Assembly (NCBI RefSeq): GCF_005144865.1
Contig: NZ_SWFM01000001.1
Span: forward strand, 186,001-250,000
Length of the DNA stretch: 64,000 bases
Origin: Guptibacillus hwajinpoensis
Lineage (GTDB): Bacteria; Bacillota; Bacilli; Bacillales; Guptibacillaceae
Direction: 5' to 3'
Shown: positions 1 to 7,203 of the stretch, piece by piece
Layout of the letters: each line of letters starts with the position of its first letter
How positions within the stretch are numbered: the first letter of the stretch is position 1
Notes under the pieces: model-generated
What the model was told of the DNA's origin: nothing
The model's input: the letters and a program-made list of their open reading frames with translations, nothing else
The model's database searches: none
Translations under genes and position numbers: made by a program

Positions 1-185
1 TGTTCAAGTACATTCGCTGTTTCGCCACAATGGGTTTGAACGGCGGTTAACTCATTTAACGATTGTTGAATCCTTTCACGATTCTGCCCCTTCTCAACAG
101 TAGAAAGTGCTTGTTCTAAACAACGGCTCGCTTCTTCTAATGCTTGACAACTATCCTGAACGTAACCTCTAGCATTCTTTTCCAT
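1..185 (-). CDS. Hypothetical protein, C-terminus beyond window edge
   Basis: An open frame runs off the left edge of the window. It begins MEKNARGY and shows at least 61 residues rich in Glu, Gln, Ser and Ala with three Cys (near residues 13, 21 and 51), which reads like an alpha-helical cytosolic protein. The start at 185 is chosen because a GGAGGG sits six bases upstream; the ATG at 191 directly abuts that ribosome binding site and cannot use it. I do not recognise the family. The terminator at 241-264 separates it from the upstream gene on the same strand. Confidence 0.6.
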   Translation of the reverse strand, partial: MEKNARGYVQDSCQALEEASRCLEQALSTVEKGQNRERIQQSLNELTAVQTHCGETANVLE

Positions 186-234
186 GTTCATCCCTCCTTT
201 TCTATTAGTGTCCTATAAATCCTAAATTTCATAC

Positions 235-264
235 AAAAAACCAGTTGGCATATAAACCAACTGG
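235..264 (-). terminator. Rho-independent terminator after the 265-894 gene
   Basis: A perfect 8-bp inverted repeat (CCAGTTGG and CCAACTGG) with an 8-base loop, followed on the minus strand by six T. It begins at the TAG stop codon of the upstream gene. Confidence 0.85.
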
Positions 265-894
265 CTAAACTGTTTTATTTTGATCAACTTGTTTTTTAAG
301 ATCTTCTAATTCTTGGACAAGTTTCATCACCATGTCATCACTACGTTTTAATTCTTTGTTCAGAAGCGCAATAGCATCCTCTTCCCATGTAAATGGATCA
401 CCATTTTTCGGCGTCACTGGTAGGTTCTCATATCGATCCCCATCTTCGATGCCTGGCTCGAATGCAATCATAACTTCACACCCTGGATCCCCAAGAGCTA
501 TTCGCTTTCGTAAGTTCACTTCACCATACTTGAAGTGTCTTGCCGCAATACCACCAAATACACTTGAAGTCATACCACAAAGGTGTGGGGCATCCTTAAC
601 CTGTTCGCCAAATGGACAGCTGTTCGATTTAACGACGACGTATCGTTCATTCACTTCTGATATATAAAATTCTCCACCAATCGAATTCTTAATATCAACA
701 ATCACACGCGCATAGTCATCAGGGGTCCAGCTACTTTCTGGATAATACGATTCCAGCCATTCTCCTGTTCTTATACCCAATTGTGTAATATATTCCTGCG
801 CTCCTGGACCGATTGTCCGTTGATGAATATGAGCATATTGTGTGATTAACTTCCCAAGAAACCTACTGGCTGTTAATGGTTGTATTTGATTCAT
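265..894 (-). CDS. Methanogen output domain 1-containing protein
   Basis: A 209-residue cytosolic protein that I assign to the methanogen output domain 1 family, a predicted ligand- or metal-binding sensory domain found alone in many Bacillaceae. Visible family signals are the Cys-rich core: CPFG near residue 93, LCGMTSSVFGG around 105-115, and GCEV near 138. The last 30 residues (KELKRSDDMVMKLVQELEDLKKQV) look like a coiled coil and could serve dimerisation. No enzymatic motif is seen. The start ATG at 894 has no ribosome binding site of its own; it overlaps the stop of a six-codon leader (891-911) that does, so it is probably translated by coupling. Family assignment is from memory of the motif pattern; the biochemical role is unknown. 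Confidence 0.7.
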   Translation of the reverse strand: MNQIQPLTASRFLGKLITQYAHIHQRTIGPGAQEYITQLGIRTGEWLESYYPESSWTPDDYARVIVDIKNSIGGEFYISEVNERYVVVKSNSCPFGEQVKDAPHLCGMTSSVFGGIAARHFKYGEVNLRKRIALGDPGCEVMIAFEPGIEDGDRYENLPVTPKNGDPFTWEEDAIALLNKELKRSDDMVMKLVQELEDLKKQVDQNKTV

Positions 895-911
895 GTCTTG
901 ATCACACTCAT
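891..911 (-). CDS. Six-codon leader peptide coupled to the 265-894 gene
   Basis: An ATG at 911 follows a GAGGGGG sequence with a seven-base spacer and encodes MSVIKT before TGA. Its stop overlaps the ATG of the next gene (ATGA). The downstream gene lacks its own ribosome binding site at normal spacing, so this mini-frame is best read as a translational coupling leader. Confidence 0.5.
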   Translation of the reverse strand: MSVIKT

Positions 912-945
912 AGCCAGTCCCCCTCTATTTTTATAACAATACCAA

Positions 946-2256
946 CTACTCTTTATATTCGAATTGTTGAAACACATTTCCTTCTAAAACAGGATAAATT
1001 TCTTTGCCTGCAAGCTCATTAATGATAATTTTATTACGATTGACGGCAAGACCAAGGTTTGTTGAACCAACGCCATGCGTATGCTGCATACCACTGTGTA
1101 CAAAGATAGTTGCGTTTGATTCACGGCTTAATGTTAGACGATAGTCTTTTGTTACATGATATCGTCCTTTATCGTCCCATTCAATTAATTCTTTAAGATC
1201 ATCTAAGCAAGATGGAATTAAAGGGCGATATCCTGTTCCTGCGACAACTACTTCGCTTTCAAGCAGGAAAGCTTTATTTTTTTGCCATTGACGACATTCC
1301 AGTTCATACCCTGATTCATCTTCTTTCATTTTAAGCCCATTAATCTCAGTGAGAGGCATGAGCATTACATCCATTTCTTTGCCGCCTACTGATTGCTCAT
1401 AAAGAAGGTTATAAATATCCGTAATCGTATGTGGACTAATTCCTTTGTATAAAAGCTGTTGGCCACTAAAGATGTCATCTTTTTGTTCCTGTGGAAGGTC
1501 ATAGAAATAATCAATATATTCCGGTGAAAAATGCTCCAGACTTAATCGCGTTTCCTCCATTGGGAAGAACCCTTGAGACCTTGTCACCCAATTCAGTGAA
1601 TAGCCATGATCCTGTCTCTCTTTCAACAGCTCACGAAAAATTTCTGCTGAACTTTGTCCTGATCCAATAACAGTGATGCTTTTTGCTTCTTTACATCGTT
1701 CTGTATGCTGAAGGAAAGTAGAAGAATGAAAAACGTCTTCTTCAGGCATACCTCTTAACGGAGCAGGAAGAGATGGAACTGTTCCAACACCAAGAATGAT
1801 GTTTTTTGCAATATACGTTTCTATTTCCCCAGATTCCACATTTTCAACTGAGACTTCATAACGATGAACTGGATCTCCAACAGGAACAACACTTGTTACC
1901 CTTGTTCCAAATCTGCAGCTTTCTAATTTACTTGCAGCCCATTGACAGTAATGGTTATATTCATTTCGTGGCATTTCAAGTCGCTGAAGAAAATAGAAAT
2001 TATACAATCGATTTTGATGCTTTAAGTAATTTAAATAACTATATGGATTTGTGGGATCGGCCATTGTGACAAGATCGGCCATAAATGGCACTTGTAGCCT
2101 TGTCCCCTCGATTAACATACCGGGATGCCAATCAAATTCAGCTTTTTGTTCAAAAAATAACGTTTTAATTTCATTTACAGGATCTAATAGTGCTGCTAAT
2201 CCTAAATTAAATGGTCCAATTCCTACACCAATCAAGTCATAAACTTCGTCTCTCAT
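946..2256 (-). CDS. Lysine N6-hydroxylase / L-ornithine N5-oxygenase family protein
   Basis: A 436-residue flavoprotein monooxygenase of the IucD/SidA/PvdA family, which N-hydroxylates lysine or ornithine side-chain amines for hydroxamate siderophores using FAD and NADPH. The sequence shows the FAD motif GVGIGPFNLG at residues 11-20, the NADPH motif GSGQSSAE near 198-205, and the family C-terminal ATGYR-type motif (GTGYRP) near 340. The length is normal for the family. The start is supported by an AGAAAGGAT sequence upstream. No NRPS-independent synthetase, acyltransferase or siderophore transporter lies within reach, so it is an orphan here. Substrate (Lys versus Orn) cannot be read from sequence. 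Confidence 0.88.
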   Translation of the reverse strand: MRDEVYDLIGVGIGPFNLGLAALLDPVNEIKTLFFEQKAEFDWHPGMLIEGTRLQVPFMADLVTMADPTNPYSYLNYLKHQNRLYNFYFLQRLEMPRNEYNHYCQWAASKLESCRFGTRVTSVVPVGDPVHRYEVSVENVESGEIETYIAKNIILGVGTVPSLPAPLRGMPEEDVFHSSTFLQHTERCKEAKSITVIGSGQSSAEIFRELLKERQDHGYSLNWVTRSQGFFPMEETRLSLEHFSPEYIDYFYDLPQEQKDDIFSGQQLLYKGISPHTITDIYNLLYEQSVGGKEMDVMLMPLTEINGLKMKEDESGYELECRQWQKNKAFLLESEVVVAGTGYRPLIPSCLDDLKELIEWDDKGRYHVTKDYRLTLSRESNATIFVHSGMQHTHGVGSTNLGLAVNRNKIIINELAGKEIYPVLEGNVFQQFEYKE

Positions 2257-2319
2257 CCAACCCTATCCTTTCTGATCTATCTTCTATTATCTCTCCTTAG
2301 TATATCAGAAAATATAATT

Positions 2320-2545
2320 TCAGTTTTTTCACAAGGGAGTTTTCGTAAGCATTATTGTTATACGAGGAGTAGTTAATTTCCGCTCCAGGATGCTCGCTTC
2401 CTTGGGGCGGGCGGTGAGCCTCCTCGGCGCGCTTAAAGCTCGCCTGTGGGGTCTCACCTGTCCCGCTAATCCCACAGGAGTCGAGCACCTTACGCTCCAA
2501 TCAGCTAAGGGTAGGTTTTTATACAAAATATTCTTTAAAAAAACA
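2320..2545 (+). repeat. GC-rich structured intergenic repeat, copy 1
   Basis: One of three full copies of the same element in the window. A GC-rich core at 2378-2499 is bounded by the 10-base words TTCCGCTCCA (2378-2387) and a mutated TACGCTCCA (2491-2499) and flanked by AT-rich arms. Inside, GGATGCTCG faces CGAGCACC at the outer ends, GGTGAG faces CTCACC further in, and a hairpin GGCGCGC/GCTCGCC forms the tip, giving one long nested foldback. It fills the gap between the hydroxylase gene and the DUF4395 gene. Short frames inside it exist only because the element lacks stops and are not genes. Confidence 0.9.
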
Positions 2546-2566
2546 TCTTATAGATATGAGCTATAC

Positions 2567-2593
2567 AAAAAAACAGCCCTTAGGCTGTTTTTT
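2567..2593 (-). terminator. Terminator after DUF4395 gene
   Basis: An 11-bp foldback (ACAGCC/GGCTGT extended by A/T pairs), loop CTTA, running into T residues on the minus strand. It overlaps the stop codon at 2592-2594. Confidence 0.85.
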
Positions 2594-3014
2594 AAGAAGA
2601 ATGCTGTGATCTTCTGTATTGAAATTGTTTCCATTGAAAACGGACAAAACAGCCGACGCAAAATCCAAGAATAGCGACTAAGGAAGCAAGTGCAACCATA
2701 ATAGCAGATGTAATCGCTAGCCATTGAACAGATGAAATATGTCCAATTAATGCAATAGTCAAAAGTGTTACGGCTATTTTCTGATTGAAATTTTGCTGCT
2801 CAGCATCCTCAGGAATATAGGTACTTAGAGGTTTCTTTAGAAATAATTTACCTGCTTTAATCACTGGATTGAATTGAAAGAGTATTCCCATTAATCCTGC
2901 TAAAAGCGGTACTGCTAAAAAGAGCCAATTCGATGAAACAATAAATGATGTTGCAAATATAAAAATAAACGATTGATTTAATCGTACAAGAGGTCTAGGT
3001 ATAGATGAAAGCAT
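2592..3014 (-). CDS. DUF4395 domain-containing membrane protein
   Basis: A 140-residue protein of the DUF4395 family. It opens with IPRPLVRLNQ, which is typical of the family, has four hydrophobic segments (about 14-30, 33-48, 82-98, 100-122), and ends with the family Cys motif GFCVGCF followed by a basic tail (FQWKQFQYRRS). It is therefore a small integral membrane protein with two Cys close to the membrane surface. Its function is unknown; in other genomes the family often sits near thiol-redox proteins, but not here. AGGTAGG seven bases before the ATG supports the start. Confidence 0.85.
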   Translation of the reverse strand: MLSSIPRPLVRLNQSFIFIFATSFIVSSNWLFLAVPLLAGLMGILFQFNPVIKAGKLFLKKPLSTYIPEDAEQQNFNQKIAVTLLTIALIGHISSVQWLAITSAIMVALASLVAILGFCVGCFVRFQWKQFQYRRSQHSS

Positions 3015-3094
3015 GTTAATACCTACCTTTCTTATAGGAATTTACTTATTTAATATCATATACGGAACGGAGCATTTTGTACAGTGAAAAGTTC

Positions 3095-3122
3095 AAAAAA
3101 AAACCCACTAAATAGTGAGTTT
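3095..3122 (-). terminator. Terminator of the nos-monooxygenase operon
   Basis: AAACCCACT and AGTGAGTTT form a stem with one mismatch and a four-base loop, followed by a run of eight T on the minus strand. It overlaps the stop codon at 3121. Confidence 0.85.
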
Positions 3123-3423
3123 ACTTGTCAGAATGAATTTGAACTAAGTGCTCCATTTCCACATGCTCCAAAAATGGATCCATCTTTTTTGTAAATTGTT
3201 CAAAGCGATTGGAATTCATGAAACCTTCCGTGTGGGCTGCAAGAGAATCCCACTCTATAAAAATTACATATTTACGGTCAAATTCAATTGATTTTGTCAG
3301 AGTGTAATGCTGGTATCCCTTCGTTGCAGCAATTAAGTCAACTGCTTCAGAAAATGCTTCTTCAAATTTGGTTTCTAAGCCTTCATGAATAGTAAAGTAA
3401 GCTTTCTCGGTAATCAATTCCAT
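3121..3423 (-). CDS. Antibiotic biosynthesis monooxygenase (ABM) family protein
   Basis: A 100-residue single-domain ferredoxin-like fold protein of the ABM superfamily, which includes quinol monooxygenases and IsdG/HmoA-type heme oxygenases. Visible features are an N-terminal beta strand (AYFTIHEG), the central FIEWDS strand typical of the family, and H-x-x-GFMNSNRF following it. That last motif (GFxxSxxF) resembles the YgiN-like quinol monooxygenase branch more than IsdG, and I see no clear Trp/His pair for heme degradation. The ATG lies 14 bases after the stop of the nitric oxide synthase gene, so both are probably one transcript ended by the hairpin at 3095-3122. A link to heme or to NO-derived oxidative damage is inference from the neighbour only. 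Confidence 0.8.
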   Translation of the reverse strand: MELITEKAYFTIHEGLETKFEEAFSEAVDLIAATKGYQHYTLTKSIEFDRKYVIFIEWDSLAAHTEGFMNSNRFEQFTKKMDPFLEHVEMEHLVQIHSDK

Positions 3424-3437
3424 TCTCCTATTCTAAA

Positions 3438-4505
3438 TTAATATGGTTTCTTCTGATAAAAGTAGTTTGGTGATAAGACCTTATTCTTATATGGTTTATG
3501 GAATATATGTGTCGTTGCTGGCGATACTGGGGGAATCAGCCACGTCCAATTTCCTGTTACCTCCCGCTCTGCTTTCGCTTCATTTTGCTCGAACTTCTGA
3601 AACTGCTTCGCTGCCGTGTGATGATCAACTATACTTACTCCTGCCTTTTGGTAGGAATACAAAACAGCTCGATTGAGTTCAACTAGTGCTCGATCTTTCC
3701 ATAACGTCGCGCTGGAACTCGCATCAATCTTCATTATATTTGCTACTTGTGGCAGTAAATCATAGCGGTCGGTATCAGCAAGGTTCCGTGCACCGATTTC
3801 TGTTCCCATATACCAGCCATTAAATGGAGCTGCATTGTAATCAATTCCTCCTATTTCTAATCGCATATCTGAAATAATTGGAACAGCATACCATTTCGCA
3901 CCAAGAGAGGAAAAATCATATTCAGGATGCTCAACTTCTACTTGAAGAATATATTCTGAAGGAATCTCGATAACTGCTGTTTTCTCATCATCCATTGTAA
4001 AGACGAGGGGTAACACGTCATGTGGTGTCTTTTCCCCTTTCCAACCGAGTTCCATCACTTGCTTTGTAAAGTTGATTGAATCAGGATCACCAACAATTCC
4101 ACTTTCCGTTTCATATCCTGCGTAACGAATTAGCTGATGATTCCATATCCGTACCTTTCCTGGCTCAAAAATGGTAATGGTTGGTCTTATTTTACCAGCA
4201 TTTGTTGCTGTCTTAAGATGATACATTAACGCATCGGTTACTTCATCTACTGTTGAAGCATACCGAGCATCGAGCACTGTCATGGTGTTCCAAAAAAGTC
4301 TCCCAATGCATTTGTTACTATTTCGCCAAGCCATCTTGGCACCATGCTCAAGTTCCTCATATGTATGGGAGTAGTTTCCTTTATCGCTAATTTCAGCTCT
4401 TATCTCATTTTTTCGATAGTGTAAAGTATCTGGGTCTTTTTCTAATTCATAATATGCCTGATCGAGAAAAGAAAAGGCTTCCTCTAATAATTCGTTATGA
4501 TTCAT
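3438..4505 (-). CDS. nos: Nitric oxide synthase oxygenase
   Basis: A 355-residue bacterial NOS, the oxygenase domain only, which turns L-arginine into citrulline and nitric oxide using heme, tetrahydrobiopterin or tetrahydrofolate, and electrons from general flavodoxin reductases. The heme thiolate Cys66 lies in the family motif [10 protein letters not shown]. The arginine-binding Glu236 lies in GWYMGTEIG, and the C-terminal pterin and dimer region ([13 protein letters not shown]) is complete. Length and motif spacing match Bacillus NOS proteins (about 360 residues). A GGAGGGAG precedes the ATG. It is first gene of a two-gene operon with the ABM protein and has an extended -10 promoter candidate at 4594-4602. 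Confidence 0.96.
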   Translation of the reverse strand: MNHNELLEEAFSFLDQAYYELEKDPDTLHYRKNEIRAEISDKGNYSHTYEELEHGAKMAWRNSNKCIGRLFWNTMTVLDARYASTVDEVTDALMYHLKTATNAGKIRPTITIFEPGKVRIWNHQLIRYAGYETESGIVGDPDSINFTKQVMELGWKGEKTPHDVLPLVFTMDDEKTAVIEIPSEYILQVEVEHPEYDFSSLGAKWYAVPIISDMRLEIGGIDYNAAPFNGWYMGTEIGARNLADTDRYDLLPQVANIMKIDASSSATLWKDRALVELNRAVLYSYQKAGVSIVDHHTAAKQFQKFEQNEAKAEREVTGNWTWLIPPVSPATTHIFHKPYKNKVLSPNYFYQKKPY

Positions 4506-4593
4506 TGGTTCTCCCTCCTGTAGCCGGAGACGGTTCTAAAACCTAATCTTAAGCTCATCTTTATTGTCATAAGTATACTTCTAGTCCACGCGT

Positions 4594-4602
4594 ATTATAT
4601 CA
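4594..4602 (-). promoter_or_regulatory. Candidate extended -10 promoter of nos
   Basis: On the minus strand the bases read TGATATAAT, a perfect TGn extended -10 element, about 90 bases upstream of the nos ATG. No good -35 box is seen at 17 bases, which is usual for extended -10 promoters. The rest of 4603-4779 is AT-rich and I see nothing else in it. Confidence 0.5.
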
Positions 4603-4779
4603 CATGAGGTTATGCAGGACTAATGAACCACTACCACGAATGTGCTTTTATGATTTTTTGAGAGAAAATTAAAATATTATATTCAATCTCCCCTAAGATA
4701 AGTTAAGTTAGTTAAGTTATTTAAAATCCATCTGAATTTATCACGTTATAGTAGCAATGGCACAGTCTGTTAATAATAT

Positions 4780-4820
4780 AAGAAGCCGTGCATCAAATCC
4801 TTTTCGATGCACGGCTTCTT
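4780..4820 (-). terminator. Strong hairpin terminator after the lipoprotein pseudogene
   Basis: A perfect 15-bp inverted repeat (4780-4794 with 4806-4820) around an 11-base loop. On the minus strand the stem ends in TTCTTATATTATT, a moderate U tract. It lies 24 bases downstream of the lipoprotein stop codon. Confidence 0.75.
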
Positions 4821-4843
4821 ATTCGGAAACTCTCATTAAAGCG

Positions 4844-5436
4844 TTAATATTTTTTATCTATCCATTCCACATGATACACTATGGAAAAATAAGCTTCCCT
4901 AATCTCTTCAGGGAAGACCGACGGATCACCCCCATTTAAAGAGTTCGTCGCTTTCTGATCTGAACCATACCAGTAAACCAAATAGACAGGAGTATTCTTT
5001 CGGAACTGGATTTTATCTGCGATTGCATGAAAAATGGATCTTGTTATCTCTTCTGGAATTGACAAGGTTGATTCGTAAACACCAGTACCTTCTGCAAGAG
5101 AAAAGGATGCAGTGTTTTCATTAATGTTTAATGTAAAAGAGAGTATTTCATTTTTAAATGACTTATTCGATAAACCATTTAACGTCATACCCTCTTCGAT
5201 AAGCTTACTTGAATTATATGTTTCGATAGATAAAACTAATTCATCATTCTTTTCTATCTTACCGGTCAACTCCATCATACTAAAATAATCGACGCCTGTG
5301 CTCTGGAGGAGGTGTTGTTATTTTTTGATAAATCTGCAGGTTTAAGAATAAGAACTTGTTCAGATGTCTTAACCTCATTAGCAGAACATCCTGTGATGGA
5401 AATGAAGGATAAAACAATTGGTATAAACCGTCTCAT
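4844..5436 (-). pseudogene. Lipoprotein gene split by a frameshift
   Basis: The upstream frame starts with ATG at 5436 and encodes a short lipoprotein signal: MRRF, a hydrophobic stretch, then the lipobox-like SITGC at residues 13-17 and ANEVKTSEQ. It stops at 5275 after 53 residues. The second frame (144 residues from the ATG pair at 5278, ending at 4844) has no signal peptide and no ribosome binding site of its own, and it stays open upstream through QHLLQSTGVDYFS back to about 5317. Adding one A in the run near 5317-5322 would join the two into one reading (SKNNKHLLQSTGVDYFS), so I read this as one exported lipoprotein of about 195 residues with a one-base loss. Family unknown; the mature part is polar with a late aromatic stretch (VYLVYWYGSD). 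A sequencing error or two separate genes are the alternatives. Confidence 0.6.
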
Positions 5437-5554
5437 TTCTCCATGCCCTCTTCCCTTTTACCATTTCCCTCCATTTTATTTGATGTTTGTTCGTTCAAAC
5501 ACCAAAAATTTCAAACCACAAAAAATTTATATAAAAAGGTTGTTTTCATAATGC

Positions 5555-5815
5555 TCTTTTCTAAAAGATTGTTGCTTTTGAAAGAAGTTTTGTATAAAGA
5601 ACCACACTTAGCTAATTGGATCGGAAGGATGCTCGACTCCTGTGGGACTAGCGGGACAGGTGAGACCCCACAGGCGCAATGTTTTTATGCGCCGAGGAGG
5701 CTCAGCGCCCGCCCCGCGGAAAGCGAGCATCCTGGAGCGGAAATCCCTCTCACTCTTATAGCAACAATATTTACGAAACAGCCTTTCATAAAGAAACAAC
5801 AATCTTTTAGTAAAG
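5555..5815 (-). repeat. GC-rich structured intergenic repeat, copy 2 (inverted)
   Basis: Same element as copies 1 and 3 in the opposite orientation. The core is 5617-5742, bounded by TGGATCGGAA and TGGAGCGGAA, and the outer GGATGCTCG/CGAGCATCC pair is perfect. The tip hairpin at 5673-5693 has six perfect pairs (GGCGCA/TGCGCC) around a nine-base AT loop, different in sequence from the other copies but still paired. The AT-rich arms carry AAAAGCAACAATCTTTT-like words near 5563-5579 and 5794-5812. It fills 5437-5825 between the lipoprotein and DUF6501 genes; I see no gene in it. Confidence 0.9.
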
Positions 5816-5823
5816 AACCTATA

Positions 5824-5856
5824 AAAAAGACCAGATCGATGAACGATCTGGTCTTT
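5824..5856 (-). terminator. Terminator after DUF6501 gene
   Basis: A perfect 13-bp inverted repeat (5826-5838 with 5844-5856), five-base loop, followed by T residues on the minus strand. Confidence 0.9.
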
Positions 5857-5873
5857 ATATTTACGACTAATCT

Positions 5874-6077
5874 TTAAAGTACTTCGAAATATTCTTTATA
5901 AAATCCCCCGACTTTCCCACTATTATCAACGACAAACAAGAACTCTTCTGTTTCATTCTTTACATCGTAAGTTTTTCCCTCAGTTAATACTCGGTTTACC
6001 ATATACTTCTTAGCGTCGGTATGTACACATTTCACTTTCTTAATTGTTGCATTATCTTTCCAAGATTGATGAATCAA
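5874..6077 (-). CDS. DUF6501 family protein
   Basis: A 67-residue Bacillaceae protein that I recognise as DUF6501 by the run KKVKCVHTDAKKYMVN followed by GKTYDVKNETEEF and a C-terminal DNSGKVGGFYKEYF. It is soluble, without signal peptide or membrane segment, and reads like a small beta-rich domain. The start is taken as TTG at 6077 (MIHQSW) because AAAGGAG lies eight bases upstream; the GTG at 6086 overlaps that ribosome binding site. Function unknown. It stands alone between two terminated units. Confidence 0.8.
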   Translation of the reverse strand: MIHQSWKDNATIKKVKCVHTDAKKYMVNRVLTEGKTYDVKNETEEFLFVVDNSGKVGGFYKEYFEVL

Positions 6078-6144
6078 TACACTCACTCCTTTCTTCTTTT
6101 CTTCTATTTTACATGAGAGCAGCTTTTAGTTAAAGAATACGTCA

Positions 6145-7002
6145 TTAAGATTCAAATAAATAGACAATTGAATCTCCAACAGGTTTAAAACCTATTTTCA
6201 TATAAATTGAGTTTGAAGTAGGATTTGATAAATCAGTATATAGGCTGCAGAACGTATAACCACGATTTAATAGTGACTGACTGAGTTCAGCTACACAAGC
6301 AGAAGCAAAACCGTTTTTTTCATACTCTGGGGGAGTATACACAAAGTTAATGGTCATTCCATTTGAAGTTGGTCTTGTCTGGTTTGCCATTGAAACAATT
6401 CTATTCTCAACTTGCCAGAACACAATGGATTGCTCTTCAATAAATTGTTCAGCACGTTCACGACATTCTTCAAGAGTAGCCTGTTGCCCCATCGATTGTA
6501 TGAACTGTTGTATCCATTGAGTTAATAACTCTAAGTCAGATCTTTCTACTATTCTCATAGTTCCATTTATTTGTTTAGGTGGTATTACTTTATCAAGCCG
6601 ATAAATGCGTTGATTCATATGCAGTGAGCGCTTTTTATTGGTTAAATGGCAATACTCTTTGGAGAAAATTTCAACCAAATGATTTTCTCCAAGAATTCCT
6701 GGAACTTGCTTTTGCTTAAGTAATTCTTCCGCTCCATAAGAAAGCGCCTCTCTTGAAGTAGTAGGCTGCCCAGCTATTGTGAGATTATGAGGTGGCGTTT
6801 GAATCATACAAAGTTCTATTCTTCCTTCATCTGATTCGATCGTTGATAAATAAGGCTTATTCTCTAAATGTTCTACTCCATTCTGTGAAACAAGTCGATG
6901 TAAAATTCCTAGTGATAAATTATTCACTGCTTCGTTTTCTTCTAGAAAAGATTGAACGTGATTTAAGTATGCATCGGGATCTTGATAGGATCTTATTCTC
7001 AT
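6145..7002 (-). CDS. GNAT family N-acetyltransferase
   Basis: A 285-residue two-part GNAT protein. The N-terminal half (1-130) is a helical/beta domain often seen in Bacillus proteins of this size. The C-terminal half (about 150-285) is the acetyl-CoA-binding GNAT fold: strand ending INFVYTPPEYEKNGFASACVAEL carries the pantetheine-pyrophosphate loop in degenerate form (Y-E-K-N-G-F-A), followed by SLYTDLSNPTSNSIYMKIGFKPVGD, the usual GNAT motif B. Substrate is not predictable. The start ATG at 7002 is preceded by AAAAGTGGGGGAAC. It stands alone. Confidence 0.85.
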   Translation of the reverse strand: MRIRSYQDPDAYLNHVQSFLEENEAVNNLSLGILHRLVSQNGVEHLENKPYLSTIESDEGRIELCMIQTPPHNLTIAGQPTTSREALSYGAEELLKQKQVPGILGENHLVEIFSKEYCHLTNKKRSLHMNQRIYRLDKVIPPKQINGTMRIVERSDLELLTQWIQQFIQSMGQQATLEECRERAEQFIEEQSIVFWQVENRIVSMANQTRPTSNGMTINFVYTPPEYEKNGFASACVAELSQSLLNRGYTFCSLYTDLSNPTSNSIYMKIGFKPVGDSIVYLFES

Positions 7003-7026
7003 CTTGTTCCCCCACTTTTACAATAT

Positions 7027-7160
7027 TTTATGGAAAGCCTGTTTTTTAAACCTTGTTGCTATAAGAGTAGTAGTTGATTTCCGATCCAATCAACTTCAAA
7101 GTGTGAATCTGTTTATACTAAACCATTTTTAAAAACAACATTATTTGGAAAAGAACCTAT
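7027..7160 (+). repeat. Collapsed remnant of the GC-rich intergenic repeat
   Basis: Both AT-rich arms of the repeat are present: the left arm reads TTGTTGCTATAAGAG, and the right arm reads CCAATCAACTT with AAAAACAACATTATTT further on. The GC-rich core is missing. A single TTCCGATCCA at 7079-7088 stands where intact copies have two such words about 115 bases apart. The pattern fits deletion of the core by recombination between the two 10-base direct repeats. Confidence 0.75.
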
Positions 7161-7161
7161 G

Positions 7162-7194
7162 AAAAAGAACCTGAATCTTTTGGATTCAGGTTCT
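7162..7194 (-). terminator. Terminator of odhAB
   Basis: A perfect 12-bp inverted repeat (7166-7177 with 7183-7194), loop of five, followed by TTTTTC on the minus strand, nine bases downstream of the odhB stop. Confidence 0.92.
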
Positions 7195-7203
7195 ACCTCT
7201 AAC

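Noticed and set aside
2297..2674. Short frames on both strands within repeat copy 1 (peptides with CGISGTGETPQA-like text)
   Set aside because: The same peptides appear from every copy of the GC-rich repeat (also 5443-5877, 5608-5802 and 39990-40181), without ribosome binding sites; they are by-products of the repeat sequence.
4757..4939. Plus-strand frame of 60 codons
   Set aside because: It runs through the 15-bp terminator hairpin and into the antisense of the lipoprotein gene; no ribosome binding site.
5312..5551. Plus-strand frame starting with GTG near a GGAGGAGG
   Set aside because: It is antisense to the lipoprotein signal-peptide region, has a low-complexity composition, and the GGAGGAGG directly abuts the GTG.
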